The position numbers and the translations under genes are program-made. Of a stretch of DNA of 64,000 bases, positions 10,570 to 21,650 are shown piece after piece. The notes below the pieces were generated by a model. That model saw nothing but the letters and a program-made list of their open reading frames with translations, did no database searches and was not told where the DNA came from. The DNA comes from Leptidea sinapis (Eukaryota > Arthropoda > Insecta > Lepidoptera > Pieridae), in the NCBI RefSeq assembly GCF_905404315.1, contig NC_066296.1, forward strand, positions 7,130,001-7,194,000, read 5' to 3'. The first letter of the stretch is position 1. Each line of letters starts with the position of its first letter.

Positions 10570-12200
10570 TTCTTTCATCAAAAACCGAATATCGCCATTG
10601 GTCGTAGTGACAACATATGAAATTTCACCCCAGAGAAGCTTTAAGCGTGGTAATTTAGTAAAATTATTTGGTTTCTGAAAAGGATATTTTCGAATCGAAA
10701 CGCCTTAATAATCCAAAATCTAAAATTAATTTACAATTTTAGGAAAATTATGAATAAAATACTGGTATAAAATTAGATAAAAAATACAAAGTGTAAATTA
10801 GTTATGGTAAAATCAAATTGCTTCTATAGTTTAAAAGAATTAGTTATCCAAAAGTAATAGTATTTAAATGTTACTATTTGAGAGATACCTACAAACTAAT
10901 GTTTATTTTATAGTAAATTATTGAATTACAGCTATGTAATGTATATTAATGTCGCATAAATACAAAAATTCCTTTATTGACAATAAAATATTTGTATGCC
11001 GATAAATTGGCGAATTGTGCTGTACATCTATCAAATGTTAAGAACCATATTGTTACCACGATTCATACAAATAAATTAATTTCATTTCATTTCAAAACAA
11101 GCTATGGATGAAAACAATAATTGTAAGCGAGGAGGTCGTATCATACAGCAAGTCTAATAGATTAAAGAGAAAATAGGGTAAATGTAGAACGGTCTATTCA
11201 TATCATAGACAACAGATGCGACCATTGTCAATTGATTCCGAGCTTGAAGCTGTCACCGACTCGCCGATACCATCGCTGAGAGACAGCTTTATGTCAATCG
11301 TGTATGAATGAAAGGGAAGCATAGCTGTCATTATGTTTAGTTCCGATTGTTAAGTCTTTCATTATTTACGCGTTGGGGTTTGCGTGTCGGTGTCTTGAAG
11401 AAAAGTGTTTTTAATATTTATATGCGACGAGAGCTGACAATATCTTATGGTCTGAAGGTTATGGATACACATAACGATTTCGAAGGTTATGTTCTGCTTA
11501 CATACAGTTATTTTAATATACTCCAATAATCGACTTCTTGACTGGTTATGACAATAATAATTTGCAAAGAATGGTGTTAAAATATATAATAATAATGAGC
11601 TTATATATTTAGCTAGCATTATTCCTAGCAAATATTTAACTTAATACAATTAATATCAGAATTTCTTATCCATCCATCCAAAATTATAGGCTTTTAGCCA
11701 ACTATGTAACTTATTCTTAAATAATCTAGAATTCAAATTTTAATGCTACTCGGTAACTTATTATAAACACGAACACAATAATTACATACACACATTTTAT
11801 TATATTTAGTAATTTTGGGAACATCATGTAAAGATTTTTGTTAATTTAAGTATATAAATTTTTATCAACCGTCTATAAGGCAGGAATTGATGTTAATTTT
11901 AAATTTCCAGATAAATTTTCAAATTATTTAGTTCGCGTTAAAAACGTGTTTTTAGTTTTTTTTTACTACTATTTTATTTATTTAATGATAGTTTATAGGA
12001 ACGGCCAATTAATAAAACGATAATGTGTTGCTCTGAAATAATAAAAGATTTATTTTGTTACTTTATAGTTTTTAACACACTTAATTAATATGAAGATGTA
12101 ATTAATTCATAACATCTCCATATGAAAAGAAACCTGAAATTATAAAGGAAACGACATTAAAGTTTATTCCTTATTAATATGCCAAGTCCTTATTTAAAAA
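10570..12200. other. A+T-rich stretch without recognised gene
   Basis: No coding or RNA gene is recognised. The run near 11070-11095 (AATTAATTTCATTTCATTTC) looks like the simple tail of a retroelement, but no reverse-transcriptase remnant adjoins it. Confidence 0.4.
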
Positions 12201-12204
12201 AAAT

Positions 12205-12400
12205 ATTGAAGTAGGCGTTACTTTGCGGAAATCCATAATTATACAAATGATTTGAGTTTTCTTTAGTGTTAATTCCGCCAATATTTGTCTTTAAACAATT
12301 CGACACATGTTTCGCCTCTACACGAGGCATCCTCAGGACGTGTTGTCTCGCTTTTTGCCACTAAAGAAAACTCAAATCATGTGTATAACTCCTTAATAAT
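12205..12400. repeat. Dispersed repeat with CCTCTACACGAGGCATCCTC core, copy 1
   Basis: It shares TAGGCGTTA.TTTGCGG and the core around ACGAGGCATC with 41210-41715, where the core occurs in both orientations. It looks like a foldback-type repeat: AAAACTCAAATCAT occurs inverted relative to ATGATTTGAGTTTTC. The family is not identified. Confidence 0.6.
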
Positions 12401-12654
12401 TAAGATTTTTACCTCTAACCTCCAATCTTGTAAAGTGTGATAAAACTTTAAAAAACAGATTAGACACAAGTCACACACATTGACAACACATTCATAAATG
12501 CTTTGACAGTCAATATCTTATATTACTATTAAATTATCTTAACGAACATCTGTATACATATATTCCTCATCAACCACAATAAGTAACACATCCATATAAT
12601 ATATCGTTGGAAAAGTCTTGTTTAGAAAAGCTTAAAATCGTTTAGTTTAGGTTC

Positions 12655-12682
12655 TTGGGTCAAAGGAGCCTCCCACTGGTAA
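12655..12682 (-). mobile_element. SINE-like repeat, terminal 25-bp remnant
   Basis: CAAAGGAGCCTCCCACTGGT is the 5' terminus (reverse strand) of the SINE-like family described at 57361-57676. Only this end remains. Confidence 0.5.
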
Positions 12683-12765
12683 AGGTATGTGTAAACATTT
12701 CGCATAGAGTTACATTGGAAATGAGGTTTGTTCACAAATAGTGACGCGCGAGAAACAAAATTTTT

Positions 12766-13140
12766 ACCGACGTCAAAAAAGGAGAATCTTCTCAATTTGA
12801 CTGTATTCTTTTTGTTAGTTACCTCAAAACTTTCGACTGAGTGAACCGATTTTGATGTTTTTTTTTTTTTATTTGAAGGCTGATGCTTTCCGTGTGGTTA
12901 ATTCCAAAAACAACAATAATTGTCATTGCATTATATTGTTTTATTAATTTGAGTGACTTTTATGCGGTCTATATATAAATTTTTAACCGACTTCAAAAAA
13001 GGAGGAGGCTCTACTGGTGTAAACCGATTTTATGATTATTTTTTTATTTGAAGGCTGATTGTTACCGTACGATTAATTCCAAAAATAGCAATAATTGTTA
13101 TTGCATTATATTGTCATAATAATTTGATTGATTTAAGGCA
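12766..13140. repeat. Two direct copies of a MITE half starting ACCGACTTC-AAAAAAGGAG
   Basis: Unit 1 begins at about 12768 (ACCGACGTCAAAAAAGGAG) and unit 2 at about 12991 (AACCGACTTCAAAAAAGGAG). Both then carry TTTATTTGAAGGCTGAT, GTTAATTCC/GATTAATTCC and TTGCATTATATTGT. The first motif is the same terminus used by the elements at 10167 and 56531. Confidence 0.75.
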
Positions 13141-13510
13141 TTGTAATATTTTCCATTTCATTTTACTTAGGAGAACTCTAAGAGTGGGTCAGGGATTGGA
13201 AATAATACTCCGCTTATAGAAACGAGTCTTTATTTGTGTTCACTTTTTCTGAACTTGCACTTCGCCGGTCTGCCGCTGATCCTATTGTGGGCGGCGGTAC
13301 CTTCAACGCGTCACACCTCACCGAACACTAAGTCTCTTCTATCTTCTTCTTCTTGGAACACTTCCACTTTCCACTTAAAAATAAATTGATAATAAAGTTG
13401 TAGAAGAATACGCAATTTTTTTGTTACTCTTTAGTGCATATTATATTCCTTTGGAATAGTTTCTTTTTGTATTCGATTGTTTTATTGTAAAAAAAATTTT
13501 TTCATACACT
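13140..13510. other. Non-coding stretch with a GC-rich patch at 13250-13330
   Basis: The patch around TGCCGCTGATCC and GGGCGGCGGTACC stands out from its A+T-rich surroundings. It has no open frame of note and no splice pattern, and I cannot assign it. Confidence 0.35.
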
Positions 13511-13512
13511 TA

Positions 13513-13800
13513 AAGTTAGATTAAGGATTGGTCTCCACTGCGCTGCAACTAGATACCACACTACCTAAAAATCCTTGTGTGCGTTGCATCTTGACACAAA
13601 ACGGCATCTTTCAAATTTTGTTACACACGCTTCGTGTCATTTTACATTCAAATGAATAAAATACAAAATACTTACTGATGATGTGTGATTCCAGTGTCTT
13701 TCTTATTTCTTGTAGTGTTATTTTTACAAAGTATTACTACGTAACCCGACATTTTGGTTTCAATTACTAACAAAGTTTAACAGAACATGTTAGTGACAAA
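13513..13800. mobile_element. TTAA-type MITE, truncated copy
   Basis: The left end (AGATTAAGGATTGGTCTCCA, then CTGCGCTGCAACTAGATACC) and the following 230 bp match the complete element at 40576-40983. The right terminal repeat is absent. Confidence 0.75.
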
Positions 13801-13829
13801 TCTTAAATCTAAGCTTTATACTTATTCTA

Positions 13830-14315
13830 AATAACTGTAAAGGTTGATAAACAGAACTAAAAACATAAGTTTAAATCAAATACTTAACACGAGTGAAATG
13901 CTTTCTCAGAATAAAACTTAGTCATCGCGAGTTCAGAACTATTAATAACTTCTGCGAACTTCGGGAAGTAATTTCGCGAAAACAACGCCTTTTAAAACGA
14001 ACAACTCATAAATCTGTCAAACAAACTTAACTCAGGTTTAATTATTAATGCCTCGTAGATTCTTAGATCTCTATTCATTCTATTTTTACGATTCCGACCC
14101 GAAAAGTAATCAAAAGGAACTAAGTTTAACTAAATAACTTGTGTCAGTCAGTTTGTATGTCGGAGATGTTTATTTTATTAATGCTAACAGACAGCTGACA
14201 TTTAAATAGTTTTTTTTTTAATTTAGGCACACAAACAAACTACAATAAATTGTGACTTAAATAATATATTTTACAATATATTATATTTTCAATTTACATT
14301 ATTATAAAATATACA
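13830..14315. other. A+T-rich stretch without recognised gene
   Basis: Nothing recognisable is seen on either strand. Confidence 0.4.
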
Positions 14316-14319
14316 AGCT

Positions 14320-14600
14320 AACGTACTACAAAGCCGTGGAATAAACTACCTTGGAACGACATGGGTACCTTCAAAAAACGCACTGTGATTCCTGTGGTGT
14401 TGTAACCCACCGTTTGGATAAGTGATGTTTCCAAGGCGATACAACGACAAGGTACCTTGAAAAAAAGCGCGTATACCTTCCTTAAAGGCTGGCAACGCTC
14501 CTGTGATTCCTCTGGTGTTGCAAGAGAATGTGGGCGGTGGTGATCACTTAACACCAGGTGACACGTACTCTCATTTGTCCTCTCTTTAACATACAAAAAA
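14320..14600 (+). mobile_element. Jockey/BS-like LINE, 3' terminal fragment
   Basis: It contains the conserved 3' end (CACGTACTCTCATTTG variant, CTTCCTTAAAGGCTGGCAAC, TGATCACTTAACACCAGGTG). The first 100 bp is a scrambled, partly duplicated version of the same tail (two copies of the CATGGGTACCTTCAAAAAA-like segment). Confidence 0.75.
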
Positions 14601-14621
14601 AATGTTCTCTATTTGTTAAAT

Positions 14622-14727
14622 ATCGGTCGGATCTGTGAAGTATGTGACAACAAAGCTCGCGTATCCGTCACTGCTCGGTCGTGAGTCCCTACTAGCTGGC
14701 CTACTCTGTAGAGGCCGCCTCACGTAC
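14622..14727. repeat. Dispersed repeat of about 105 bp, copy 2
   Basis: It is nearly identical to 1850-1965. It starts about 20 bp after the LINE tail at 14600. Confidence 0.7.
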
Positions 14728-14729
14728 TT

Positions 14730-15240
14730 AGGATTTCAATACTTACACGCGGAGGGAGACAGGCTTTTAGTATCATAGAGTAACACTAAAGTTATTACAT
14801 AAACAGTAAATATTGCTTTACTTGGTTAGATTTTTTACCCAAGGACTTGAAAATTTGCGAAAATGCAAAGGAATTTTGAGAAAATAAATTATTTTTAGGT
14901 TCAGACTCGACTCTCAGTTAGTCTGTCTGTCAGAAATTTAAAAGTTTATATTTCTATTTTATTATGTTGGTATTATTATTTTATTTTAATGTATTTCTAT
15001 TTTATTTCTTTATGTAAATATTGTGTTTGTAAATATCTTTCTTTCTTTCTATTGCCGTAATTACAACATATAAAAAAACCAAAATGGCGATTTACAAATT
15101 TAAAACCATTTAGATATTGTTATATCATCCCGACCTGTTTCACTTATAAAAAGTTATTCTGCAATCTGAGTCTGACTAGCACTTGACCACTTTTAAACAT
15201 TTATTGAATTTTCTTTGTGTGGATTTAAGAAAGTAAAGTC
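14730..15240. other. A+T-rich stretch without recognised gene
   Basis: It holds a short CTTT microsatellite at about 15038-15055 and nothing else recognisable. Confidence 0.4.
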
Positions 15241-15249
15241 ATTCATAAG

Positions 15250-15380
15250 CCGACGGCTCAGTGAATGGCATTGCTTGCGGCGGCGTCGAGTGCCGGGTCG
15301 TCTCCTTCCCTCAAAATGTGCGAGGGGAACGATGATCAACTCGTGAACGGGCGCTGTTTCTGGTGCCAGGTCGACCTGTT
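15250..15380. repeat. GC-rich dispersed repeat
   Basis: This 110-bp GC-rich island has a start codon and an AG/GT pair that mimic an exon. Its - strand shares AGCGCCCGTTCACGAGT, a preceding CACCA and a following CTCG..CAT.TTTT.AGGGA block with 51690-51775. It is therefore better read as a dispersed repeat than as an exon. Confidence 0.45.
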
Positions 15381-15639
15381 AATAAATTATTGTATTTATT
15401 GGATGCAATTACTAATTGTGACAGTAATCACGACCATCATGTTCACGAAGCATTCTTACACAAACAATGAGTTCAAGCTCTAAAGGTTGATGCATCTAAT
15501 ATACGATAATTTATATTTATACATTTAACTCTTTATTACTTTTCATGAAATAATTTATATTATTTGAACACGACTCATATATTAGATGCAGCACCTTAGA
15601 CACTAATTTATTATGTATATTACAGCCACTGTAAAATAC

Positions 15640-15825
15640 TAAAGAAAAGAGTGGCCGTTGAGTTTCTTATATGTTCTTCTCACGAGATCAACTCTTTACC
15701 AACATGTTATAGTAAATTCAGTAATTAAAAAGAAATATTTATAGTGACGATTCGGAAGCGCTTAGTTTTAGAAGCCTAATTGAATAAAGTTAATTTGACT
15801 TTGACTTTGTCTATGAGGTGCATGT
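15640..15825 (+). mobile_element. Retroelement 3' tail ending in TTTGACTTTGACTTTG, copy 1
   Basis: It contains AAGAGTGGCCGTTGAGTTTC, TTCGGAAGCGCTTAGTTTTA and the simple tail AATTTGACTTTGACTTTG. A second partial copy is at 16240-16350, and the tail alone appears inverted at 17022-17045. This looks like a SINE or LINE 3' end of a family different from the CR1-like ones. Confidence 0.6.
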
Positions 15826-15849
15826 CTCGTGTTGTCACGGTTTCATAAA

Positions 15850-15903
15850 AAAGCGGCCAAGTGCGAGTCGGACTCGCCCATGAAAGGTTCCGTAGCAGCA
15901 AGT
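15850..15903. mobile_element. End fragment of the 'GTTCCGTAGC' MITE
   Basis: AAAGCGGCCAAGTGCGAGTC and the following GTTCCGTAGCAGCAAGTAAC are the reverse of the right end of the element at 26773-27254. Only about 50 bp are present. Confidence 0.7.
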
Positions 15904-16200
15904 AACATCCTAATAATATTATAAATGTGAAAGTTTGTATGTCTGGATGTATGTTTGAACTTCTTTAACGCAAAATCTGCAGAATAGATTTTGATGAAAC
16001 TTTACAATAATATAGCTTTCACACCAGAATAACAAATAGGCTATAATTTATAAAACTATAGTGTGAATTATACAAAATATAAAAGAAGTGTGATTGTTAC
16101 TAATGAATGCACCTAGCGCCATCTCTTATCAACTAGCAAGCAAAAGATCAATACAATTTATATGGCAAAACAACGTTTGCCGGGTTAGCTGTATATAAGT
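15904..16200. mobile_element. Interspersed repeat ending AACGTTTGCCGGGTTAGCT
   Basis: It starts TAATATTATAAATGTGAAAG, like the repeat at 39955-40325, and ends with a terminus related to the MITE at 31220-31638. No coding sequence is present. Confidence 0.5.
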
Positions 16201-16239
16201 TCTTGTAGTTCGTTGTAACGTTTTACGACGTCATTCATT

Positions 16240-16350
16240 GCCGTCAGCCATTGTAAAATACTCAATTTGATAGGAAAGAGTGGCCGTTGAGTTTCTTATA
16301 ATATGTTCTTCTCAAGAGCTCAAATTTTTACGAACATATGGTAAATACAG
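16240..16350 (+). mobile_element. Retroelement 3' tail, copy 2
   Basis: It shares AAGAGTGGCCGTTGAGTTTC and ATGTTCTTCTCA.GAG with 15640-15825 and is shorter. Confidence 0.6.
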
Positions 16351-16379
16351 TAAGTTGGTATTGTAATACATCCGATATT

Positions 16380-17470
16380 GTAATTCAGATAGGTAGATTA
16401 TCTATATAATCTATCTTTGTAGATATTCACTTGCTACTTTTCGCAACTCCACGTTTTTCAGTGAGATGAGAAAGACGTCTCTTATTTGTTATTGGACTAG
16501 GCTCGATAATTTTTGTAACCAAAAAAAAACATGTGTAGATTCATGTGTAGAGTCATGTAACATTCTTTGATCAACACGAGTTTTATACATAAATTAATTA
16601 AAGTATTTTAAAGGTTTAAAGCGCTTGCAAGTATCAGTCACGAAGCGTTGGGTTAAATTAAAAACGCAATTATGTGGTTTTATGAAACCACGATGCAAGT
16701 GAAACTTTTTATCACAAAATAATGTAGGTATTAATATCAACATAGAAAAATACAAATATATATATTGCTTTACATTTTTATTAAATAAAAAAACCTTTAT
16801 CAAGTGTGTGGGGTTCGAACCTACTCTTCCACCCAAACGCAATTGCATCCAATATGAGAACTATAGGCGCCGCCCGACCGTCACGCGACATGCAACACAA
16901 AGACGAAAAAGTTTGAGACGATGTAATAAAAGTTTCACTTTAAAAGAAAATAGTAGGATGAATCCCATGGCCATTGGAAAAGGAAGAGAATATAAAAAAA
17001 ATGAAAGGGAAAATAAAGTCAAAGTCAAGTCAAAAATATTTTATTGACAAAAATCAAAAGATTGCTAGTCAACGTCAATCACATAAAATACAATTCAGAT
17101 ACATACATATTAATCATATTAATTACACAAAAGTTTAAACATATATATATTTTTAAAATACAGTAAAATAATACAAGGCTGAACCATAAAATCCATAAAA
17201 AAAAACAACTATAATACTTTTAAATTCCATATTTTAATATCGTTTACTTAATCTTCATTAAATTACGGGCGATATGAGCTCGGGAAGTGGAAACCTGGTT
17301 ATTTGAATTTTCCACATAAATTTTGAGGTTATGTGAAAAATGTGTGAAACTAAAGTTGTAGATATTTTTATTACCTATAACTTTGCTATGTAACTATTTT
17401 TCCATAGGACTTGTAGTTTCGCCGGAAATCAAGATAAATCGTCGTTACCCAACACCCCCCTTTTCCATTT
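16380..17470. other. Stretch without recognised gene
   Basis: A box-B-like GGTTCGAACCCC is present on the - strand at about 16808-16822, with a low-grade SINE-like context to about 16880. The right third contains a TCAAGTCAAAAATATTTTAT tail near 17025-17045. No gene is supported. Confidence 0.35.
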
Positions 17471-17472
17471 CA

Positions 17473-17636
17473 CATCAGATGTCAAGTCTCATTTGCCCAG
17501 TAATTTCACTAGCTGCGGCGCCCTTCAGACCGAAACAGTAAGGCTTACACATTACTGCTTCACGACAGAAATGGGCGCCGTTGTGGTACTCATAATGTAG
17601 CCGGCATCCTGCCCAAAGGAGCCTCCCACTGGTAAA
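17473..17636 (-). mobile_element. SINE-like repeat, 5' half
   Basis: It is the reverse of the first about 165 bp of the family: CTCCCACTGGTAAA end at 17636, GCCGGCATCCTG, and GGCGCCCTTCAGACCGAAAC. The 3' half with poly(A) is missing. Confidence 0.75.
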
Positions 17637-17639
17637 TTC

Positions 17640-18010
17640 TACACTCGGCACGTTCGCGAAACTTTGTGTCACGGCTATGTTCCCTAATTCATTTATGGTC
17701 TGTGGTGTACTTTATATTTTGTTACGAACTTTTCCACATTTTATATAGCTCAATGCTCACTGAAGGCTCTAGTGAATCTAACCTAATTTAGTTTTATTTA
17801 GTTACCGAGAGATGGTAAAAGATTCACAATTTTTATTTTACTTTTAATCAAATCAAATCAAAACTTATTTTTCCATTTTGGTCAAAAACTATATTTACCA
17901 ACACTTCGTAAAAGTTGACATTAAATAAGAGAACTGCCAGTCTTTTGAATCATTATTTATGGCTTCATCATTCGGTTGGTGGGTGATCTTATGGTATATC
18001 TAACATATAG
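17640..18010. other. Stretch without recognised feature
   Basis: Nothing identifiable is seen. The segment lies between two inverted SINE-like copies (17473-17636 and 18015-18300). Confidence 0.4.
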
Positions 18011-18014
18011 ATGG

Positions 18015-18300
18015 GTTTACCAGTGGGAGGCTTCTTTGCACAGGATTCTGGCTAGATTATGAGTATCACAACGGTGCCTTTTTCTGCCGTGATCTGAAAG
18101 ACGCCGTAGCTTGTGAAATTACTGGGCGAATGAGACTTAACATCTTATGTCTCAAGGTGACGAGCGCAATTATTGTAGGATCGCTCAGAATTTTTGGGTT
18201 TTTCAAGAATCCTGAGCGGCAGTGGATTGTAATGGGCAGGGCGTATCTATTACGGAAACTCAATGTCTTGCTTGTCTTGTCCCTTATTTTGACAAAGAAA
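18015..18300 (+). mobile_element. SINE-like repeat, nearly full length
   Basis: It starts TTTACCAGTGGGAGGCTTC and includes GCCGTAGCTTGTGAAATTAC, CTCAAGGTGACGAGCGCAA and GAATCCTGAGCGGCAGTGGA, ending near TTATTTTGACAAAGAAA. It is the same family as 57361-57676 with point changes. Confidence 0.8.
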
Positions 18301-18319
18301 GATGGGCGGGAGAACATGG

Positions 18320-18915
18320 TAGGCAAGGGAGATCGCCTGGCAGTTAGTCTGGATACAGTGAAGACTTCGATCGCTTATGGCACAAGGAGCTCCTCTTGTA
18401 CCTCCCATCACTTGGGCTACCCGAGGGTTTATGCCAGTGGACCACCTTTATCACTGGGCGCAGCGTACAGGTGATTATGGACAGATATTGTTCAATACCG
18501 CTGTCTGGAACGCTGGAATTCCAAAAGCTGTGTCTTTAATTGTTTTTACTGCATATTAATGATAGGACCTCTAAAGAGCAGGTAGGCAGATAGTACTAAT
18601 AGTGCTAATGCTGTATATACGGACAGAAGACTGACGTTTGCACGTTAACCACAAAAAAAAACCTCATTTGTAGAATCACTGCTCCTCGACAATGCGCAGC
18701 CAAATATCGGAATACTGGGTCTTCGTTCCGCGGTCATATAGAGGGTAATGCATAAATAAATGCCAAATTGGTTTTGCAGAAACTGGCGCTCATAAATAGA
18801 GCAAGGCAATGCAGCCCATATTCTAGCACTTTACAAAGCCCTGAGCTCACCCACATATGGAGTGTTGTTCTCATCTCTGGTCTGGTATCAGCTTGAAGGT
18901 CTGTATTCCATGTAC
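18320..18915 (+). mobile_element. Jockey/BS-like LINE, internal reverse-transcriptase fragment
   Basis: In broken frames the + strand reads L-W-H-K-E-L-L, L-G-L-P-E-G-L-C-Q-W-T, T-G-R-S-V-Q-V-I, then G-I-L-G-L, A-H-I-L-A-L-Y-K-A-L and Y-Q-L-E-G. This is the palm/thumb part of the family seen at 54445-56245. The catalytic YADD region is deleted between about 18560 and 18620. Confidence 0.7.
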
Positions 18916-18919
18916 ACCA

Positions 18920-19340
18920 AACTTGCATGGTGTTTGGAGCCATCGTTTTCCTCTATCAAATATGGTAGAGGGAAGCGATGGCTGATCATATATCATCAAG
19001 GTGACCCGCTCCACGCATCACAACAAGCAATAACAAAAACGACCATAAAGATACCGTAAATAAAGGATGAATGTACGACATAATGGCATTGATTGCGAAC
19101 CTGCTTTTGCTTTCAATAAACCGAGGGTTGCCAGTTTCCAGTAGCTACAGTTATGGACATCAATTGTATATAAGCAGTACAATTAAGAACATTGCAATAG
19201 GAAGCCTGCACACAAAACTCATCTGCTGGCGATTTAGCTAAGGCCATTCTCAACAATCTCTTTAGTATGGTGTTTGCGATAAGCTATTGGCGGAATTATA
19301 AAAATATGAGAATATAGAAAATAAAAAAAAATTTGAATAT
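18920..19340. other. Stretch without recognised gene
   Basis: No gene or nameable repeat is seen. Confidence 0.35.
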
Positions 19341-19595
19341 TAAAAAAAATGCGAAAGTGTAGTAGCAGTGGGCAGGGCACATAGTATAACAGACAGATGG
19401 CCGATAGGGCAGAAAAGTCCTCGAATGGCGACCACGTACCGGAAGACGCTGTGTTGGTAGACCCCCACAAGATGAACCGACGATCTGGTCTAGATTGTAG
19501 ACGTTGGACGAGGGCAGCGCAGGACCGGTCGTTGTGGAGATCTTTGGGTTGAGCAGTGGACGTCTTTCGGCTGATGAATATGATGAGGATGATAA
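19340..19595 (+). mobile_element. RTE-like LINE 3' fragment
   Basis: The + strand carries the region around GCAGTGGGCAGGGCACATAG, then TGGCGACCACGTACCGGAAG and GCAGCGCAGGACCGGTCGTT, ending at GAGCAGTGGACGTCTTTCGG. It corresponds to the C-terminal reverse-transcriptase tail of the RTE-like family, truncated and frameshifted. Confidence 0.75.
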
Positions 19596-19794
19596 GAATA
19601 TTTAAAATTATTCTTAACAGGTTTATGCCAAATCTTGTTTATCACTATCCTCGCGGGCTAAATTTACAAATTGAAAGATGCTAGAATATTGCTAGCAAGT
19701 TTGTTGTTAAAGCAGCACTGGTCCATAAACCCATTAACGAGATACTAATATTATGGAAACGTGTTTATTTATATTGTTGAATATTATTTATTTG

Positions 19795-20190
19795 AATGAT
19801 TTTTTGATGAAGTAACTGCCGTTTTTATAAACATACAAGAGACTTTTATATATGTATTGGGATGTCACAGCTAATATATTTTCATTATTAATTAACTTCT
19901 TTCTGAGTGATGCCTCGGGGGTCGAATGGCTAAGTAGTTCGAATTGCCCGTTTTTGCAGTACAAAGATGGTGCTTATGTCAGCAGCAGTGCCACAGAGTA
20001 GAATACCGTAGGTCATTAGACTATGAAAGTAACTAAAATAAAATATCCTTGCGGCACCTAAATGAGTAAATTGACGATTTTTTATGGCATATGCTGCATA
20101 AGGCAGTATCATGGCCTCAAATATTTCTATCGGAAGTATCAATTTAGGATAGCAAATAAATACTTCGCCTTCAACAAAAATGTGTATTTC
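19795..20190 (-). mobile_element. CR1/Jockey-like LINE (family A), reverse-transcriptase fragment
   Basis: On the - strand the sequence encodes F-S-Y-F-H-S-L-M-T-Y-G-I-L-L-C-G-T-A-A-D-I, then V-L-Q-K-R-A-I-R-T, then L-R-K-K-L-I-N-N-E-N-I-L-A-V-T-S-Q-Y-I-Y. This is the same protein region as the + strand copy at 23951-24330. It contains a stop and is truncated at both ends. Confidence 0.8.
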
Positions 20191-20194
20191 AAAA

Positions 20195-21180
20195 TAGACT
20201 TCACGTGGAACCGTTATATTAAATTCCTTAAGGAAATCTTAAAATTTTCGACATAAAACGTAACCTACGTTCATTCTCTTACTTGAGATTGTATCTATAC
20301 AAAATTTTATTTTTATTTACATACATACAAGCCGACTGACAGAGTTACATTCCCATTTTCATTTATTTAGCACTTGTTTTCTAAGTAAACATTAACTTTG
20401 CCAAATGCTAACTCCTCCAATGAGACCCTAGCAATGTACTTGCAGAGGGGAAACAAAGTTTGTATATGTAGAATAATTATTTCATGAGTATCATCTTATA
20501 ACTTAGACCACTGACGGCGCGTGCACTCTGGCACAAAGCCAACCTCAGTTCCATGGACATTCATCTCACTTTATGAGCCTTTGATTAACCCTTTCGAGAT
20601 GGAAATATTGGCTTATTATTTTACAGTGTAACATCAAAGCTATAATAAATAATAAAAATCTTTATTAGTTTTAACAAATTCTCCATAATAAATAGTGGCA
20701 AGAACCTCCTTTTAAGCATATAAAGAATGCTTGTGCCAGGAGGCTCCGCTCTTTCTTAGCCTTAAAATAACATGTTTAGAGAACTTAATAATATTTTAAA
20801 TGTGCATGTGTGTGTATGTGTGTGTGTGTGCTTTGTTTTACATTAACTGTAAGATATTCATTTTCTGTTCGAGAGGCTAACTTGCAAATCGCTAATATTT
20901 TCCATTCCTTTGTGTTATGTATTGGACAGGCTTTTTAATAGAACATAATATTTTGATGGCACTTAAACAACTATTTTAACTGCTATATAAGTTCTTAAAT
21001 TTTTTTATAAAAAGGAGGACAAACGATCGTACTTGGTGTTAAGACGTCACCGATTTTTTTAAACAATTTAATAGAATCGCGATACTAAATAAATTACCAC
21101 AAGATGAAAAGATCGCAGTTCTCCCGTCATTTGTATGTGGCACGAAGTTATCCTTTTTTAGGATAATAGAAGACCACAAG
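20195..21180. other. Non-coding stretch with a retroelement-like tail and a TG microsatellite
   Basis: At about 20655-20765, AATAATAAAAATCTTTATTA followed by AGGAGGCTCCGCTC resembles a LINE 3' tail of unknown family. A TG-rich microsatellite lies at 20804-20831. No gene is seen. Confidence 0.4.
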
Positions 21181-21243
21181 ATTTTAACGTTATGTTATGT
21201 TTTTAAAGTACACACAAATAAGATTTGAAAAAGAAAATTTTAT

Positions 21244-21316
21244 GAACGATGCGGGATTCGAACCCAAGACCTCCGGCGTTCCGTGCCGGTGCTCTAACCA
21301 ACTGAGCTAACCGTTC
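21244..21316 (-). pseudogene. tRNA-like sequence, left arm
   Basis: On the - strand the 73-nt sequence folds as a cloverleaf. The acceptor stem pairs fully (GAACGGT with ATCGTTC, one G-T pair). There is a GCTC/GAGC D arm, a CCGGC/GCCGG anticodon stem with loop ACGGAAC, a 5-nt variable loop, and a T arm with TTCGAAT. Box A (TAGCTCAGTTGGTTAGAGC) and box B (GGTTCGAATCC) are intact. Position 33 is C instead of the near-universal T, and the nominal anticodon GGA (Ser) does not fit the short variable loop, so it is unlikely to be a decoding tRNA. Confidence 0.6.
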
Positions 21317-21577
21317 GAATACCGCCTCGTTATAAAATTCTGTTTACTTTGTTCAACTCTTTCAAATTTTATTTGTGTATTAATCCTAGAAGTGAGGGTT
21401 ATCGTTTTAAAAAGATAACATATTGTTTAGATTTCCAAGAGCGACATCTCAAGTCAATTTCCTAATATGCAAATATTGGGGTTGAGCAGGTTGTCAACTG
21501 TAAAGTAGATCCTGTAGATGAAGCCACAACCTGAGAGTTGAACAAAGCAAACAGAATTTTATAACGAGCCGGTACTC

Positions 21578-21650
21578 GAACTGTTAGCTCAGTTGGTTAG
21601 AGCACCGGCACGGAACGCCGGAGGTCGTGGGTTCGAATCCCGCATCGTTC
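21578..21650 (+). pseudogene. tRNA-like sequence, right arm
   Basis: It is the inverted partner of 21244-21316, also 73 nt. The D arm, anticodon arm and T arm are identical in layout and the box A and box B promoter motifs are kept. One acceptor-stem pair is lost (GAACTGT opposite ATCGTTC). The same C33 and ACGGAAC loop argue against a functional tRNA. Confidence 0.6.

Noticed and set aside
15265..15483. Frame starting MALLAAASSAG as a first exon of the receptor or another gene
   Set aside because: It shares sequence with 51690-51775, the donor GTCGAC is poor, and an in-frame stop sits just before the ATG. A repeat is the simpler reading.
21244..21650. Two functional tRNA genes in opposite orientation
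   Set aside because: The loop ACGGAAC lacks T33, the nominal GGA (Ser) anticodon conflicts with the short variable loop, and a diverged pair with the same spacer lies at 36476. They are kept as tRNA-like pseudogenes.
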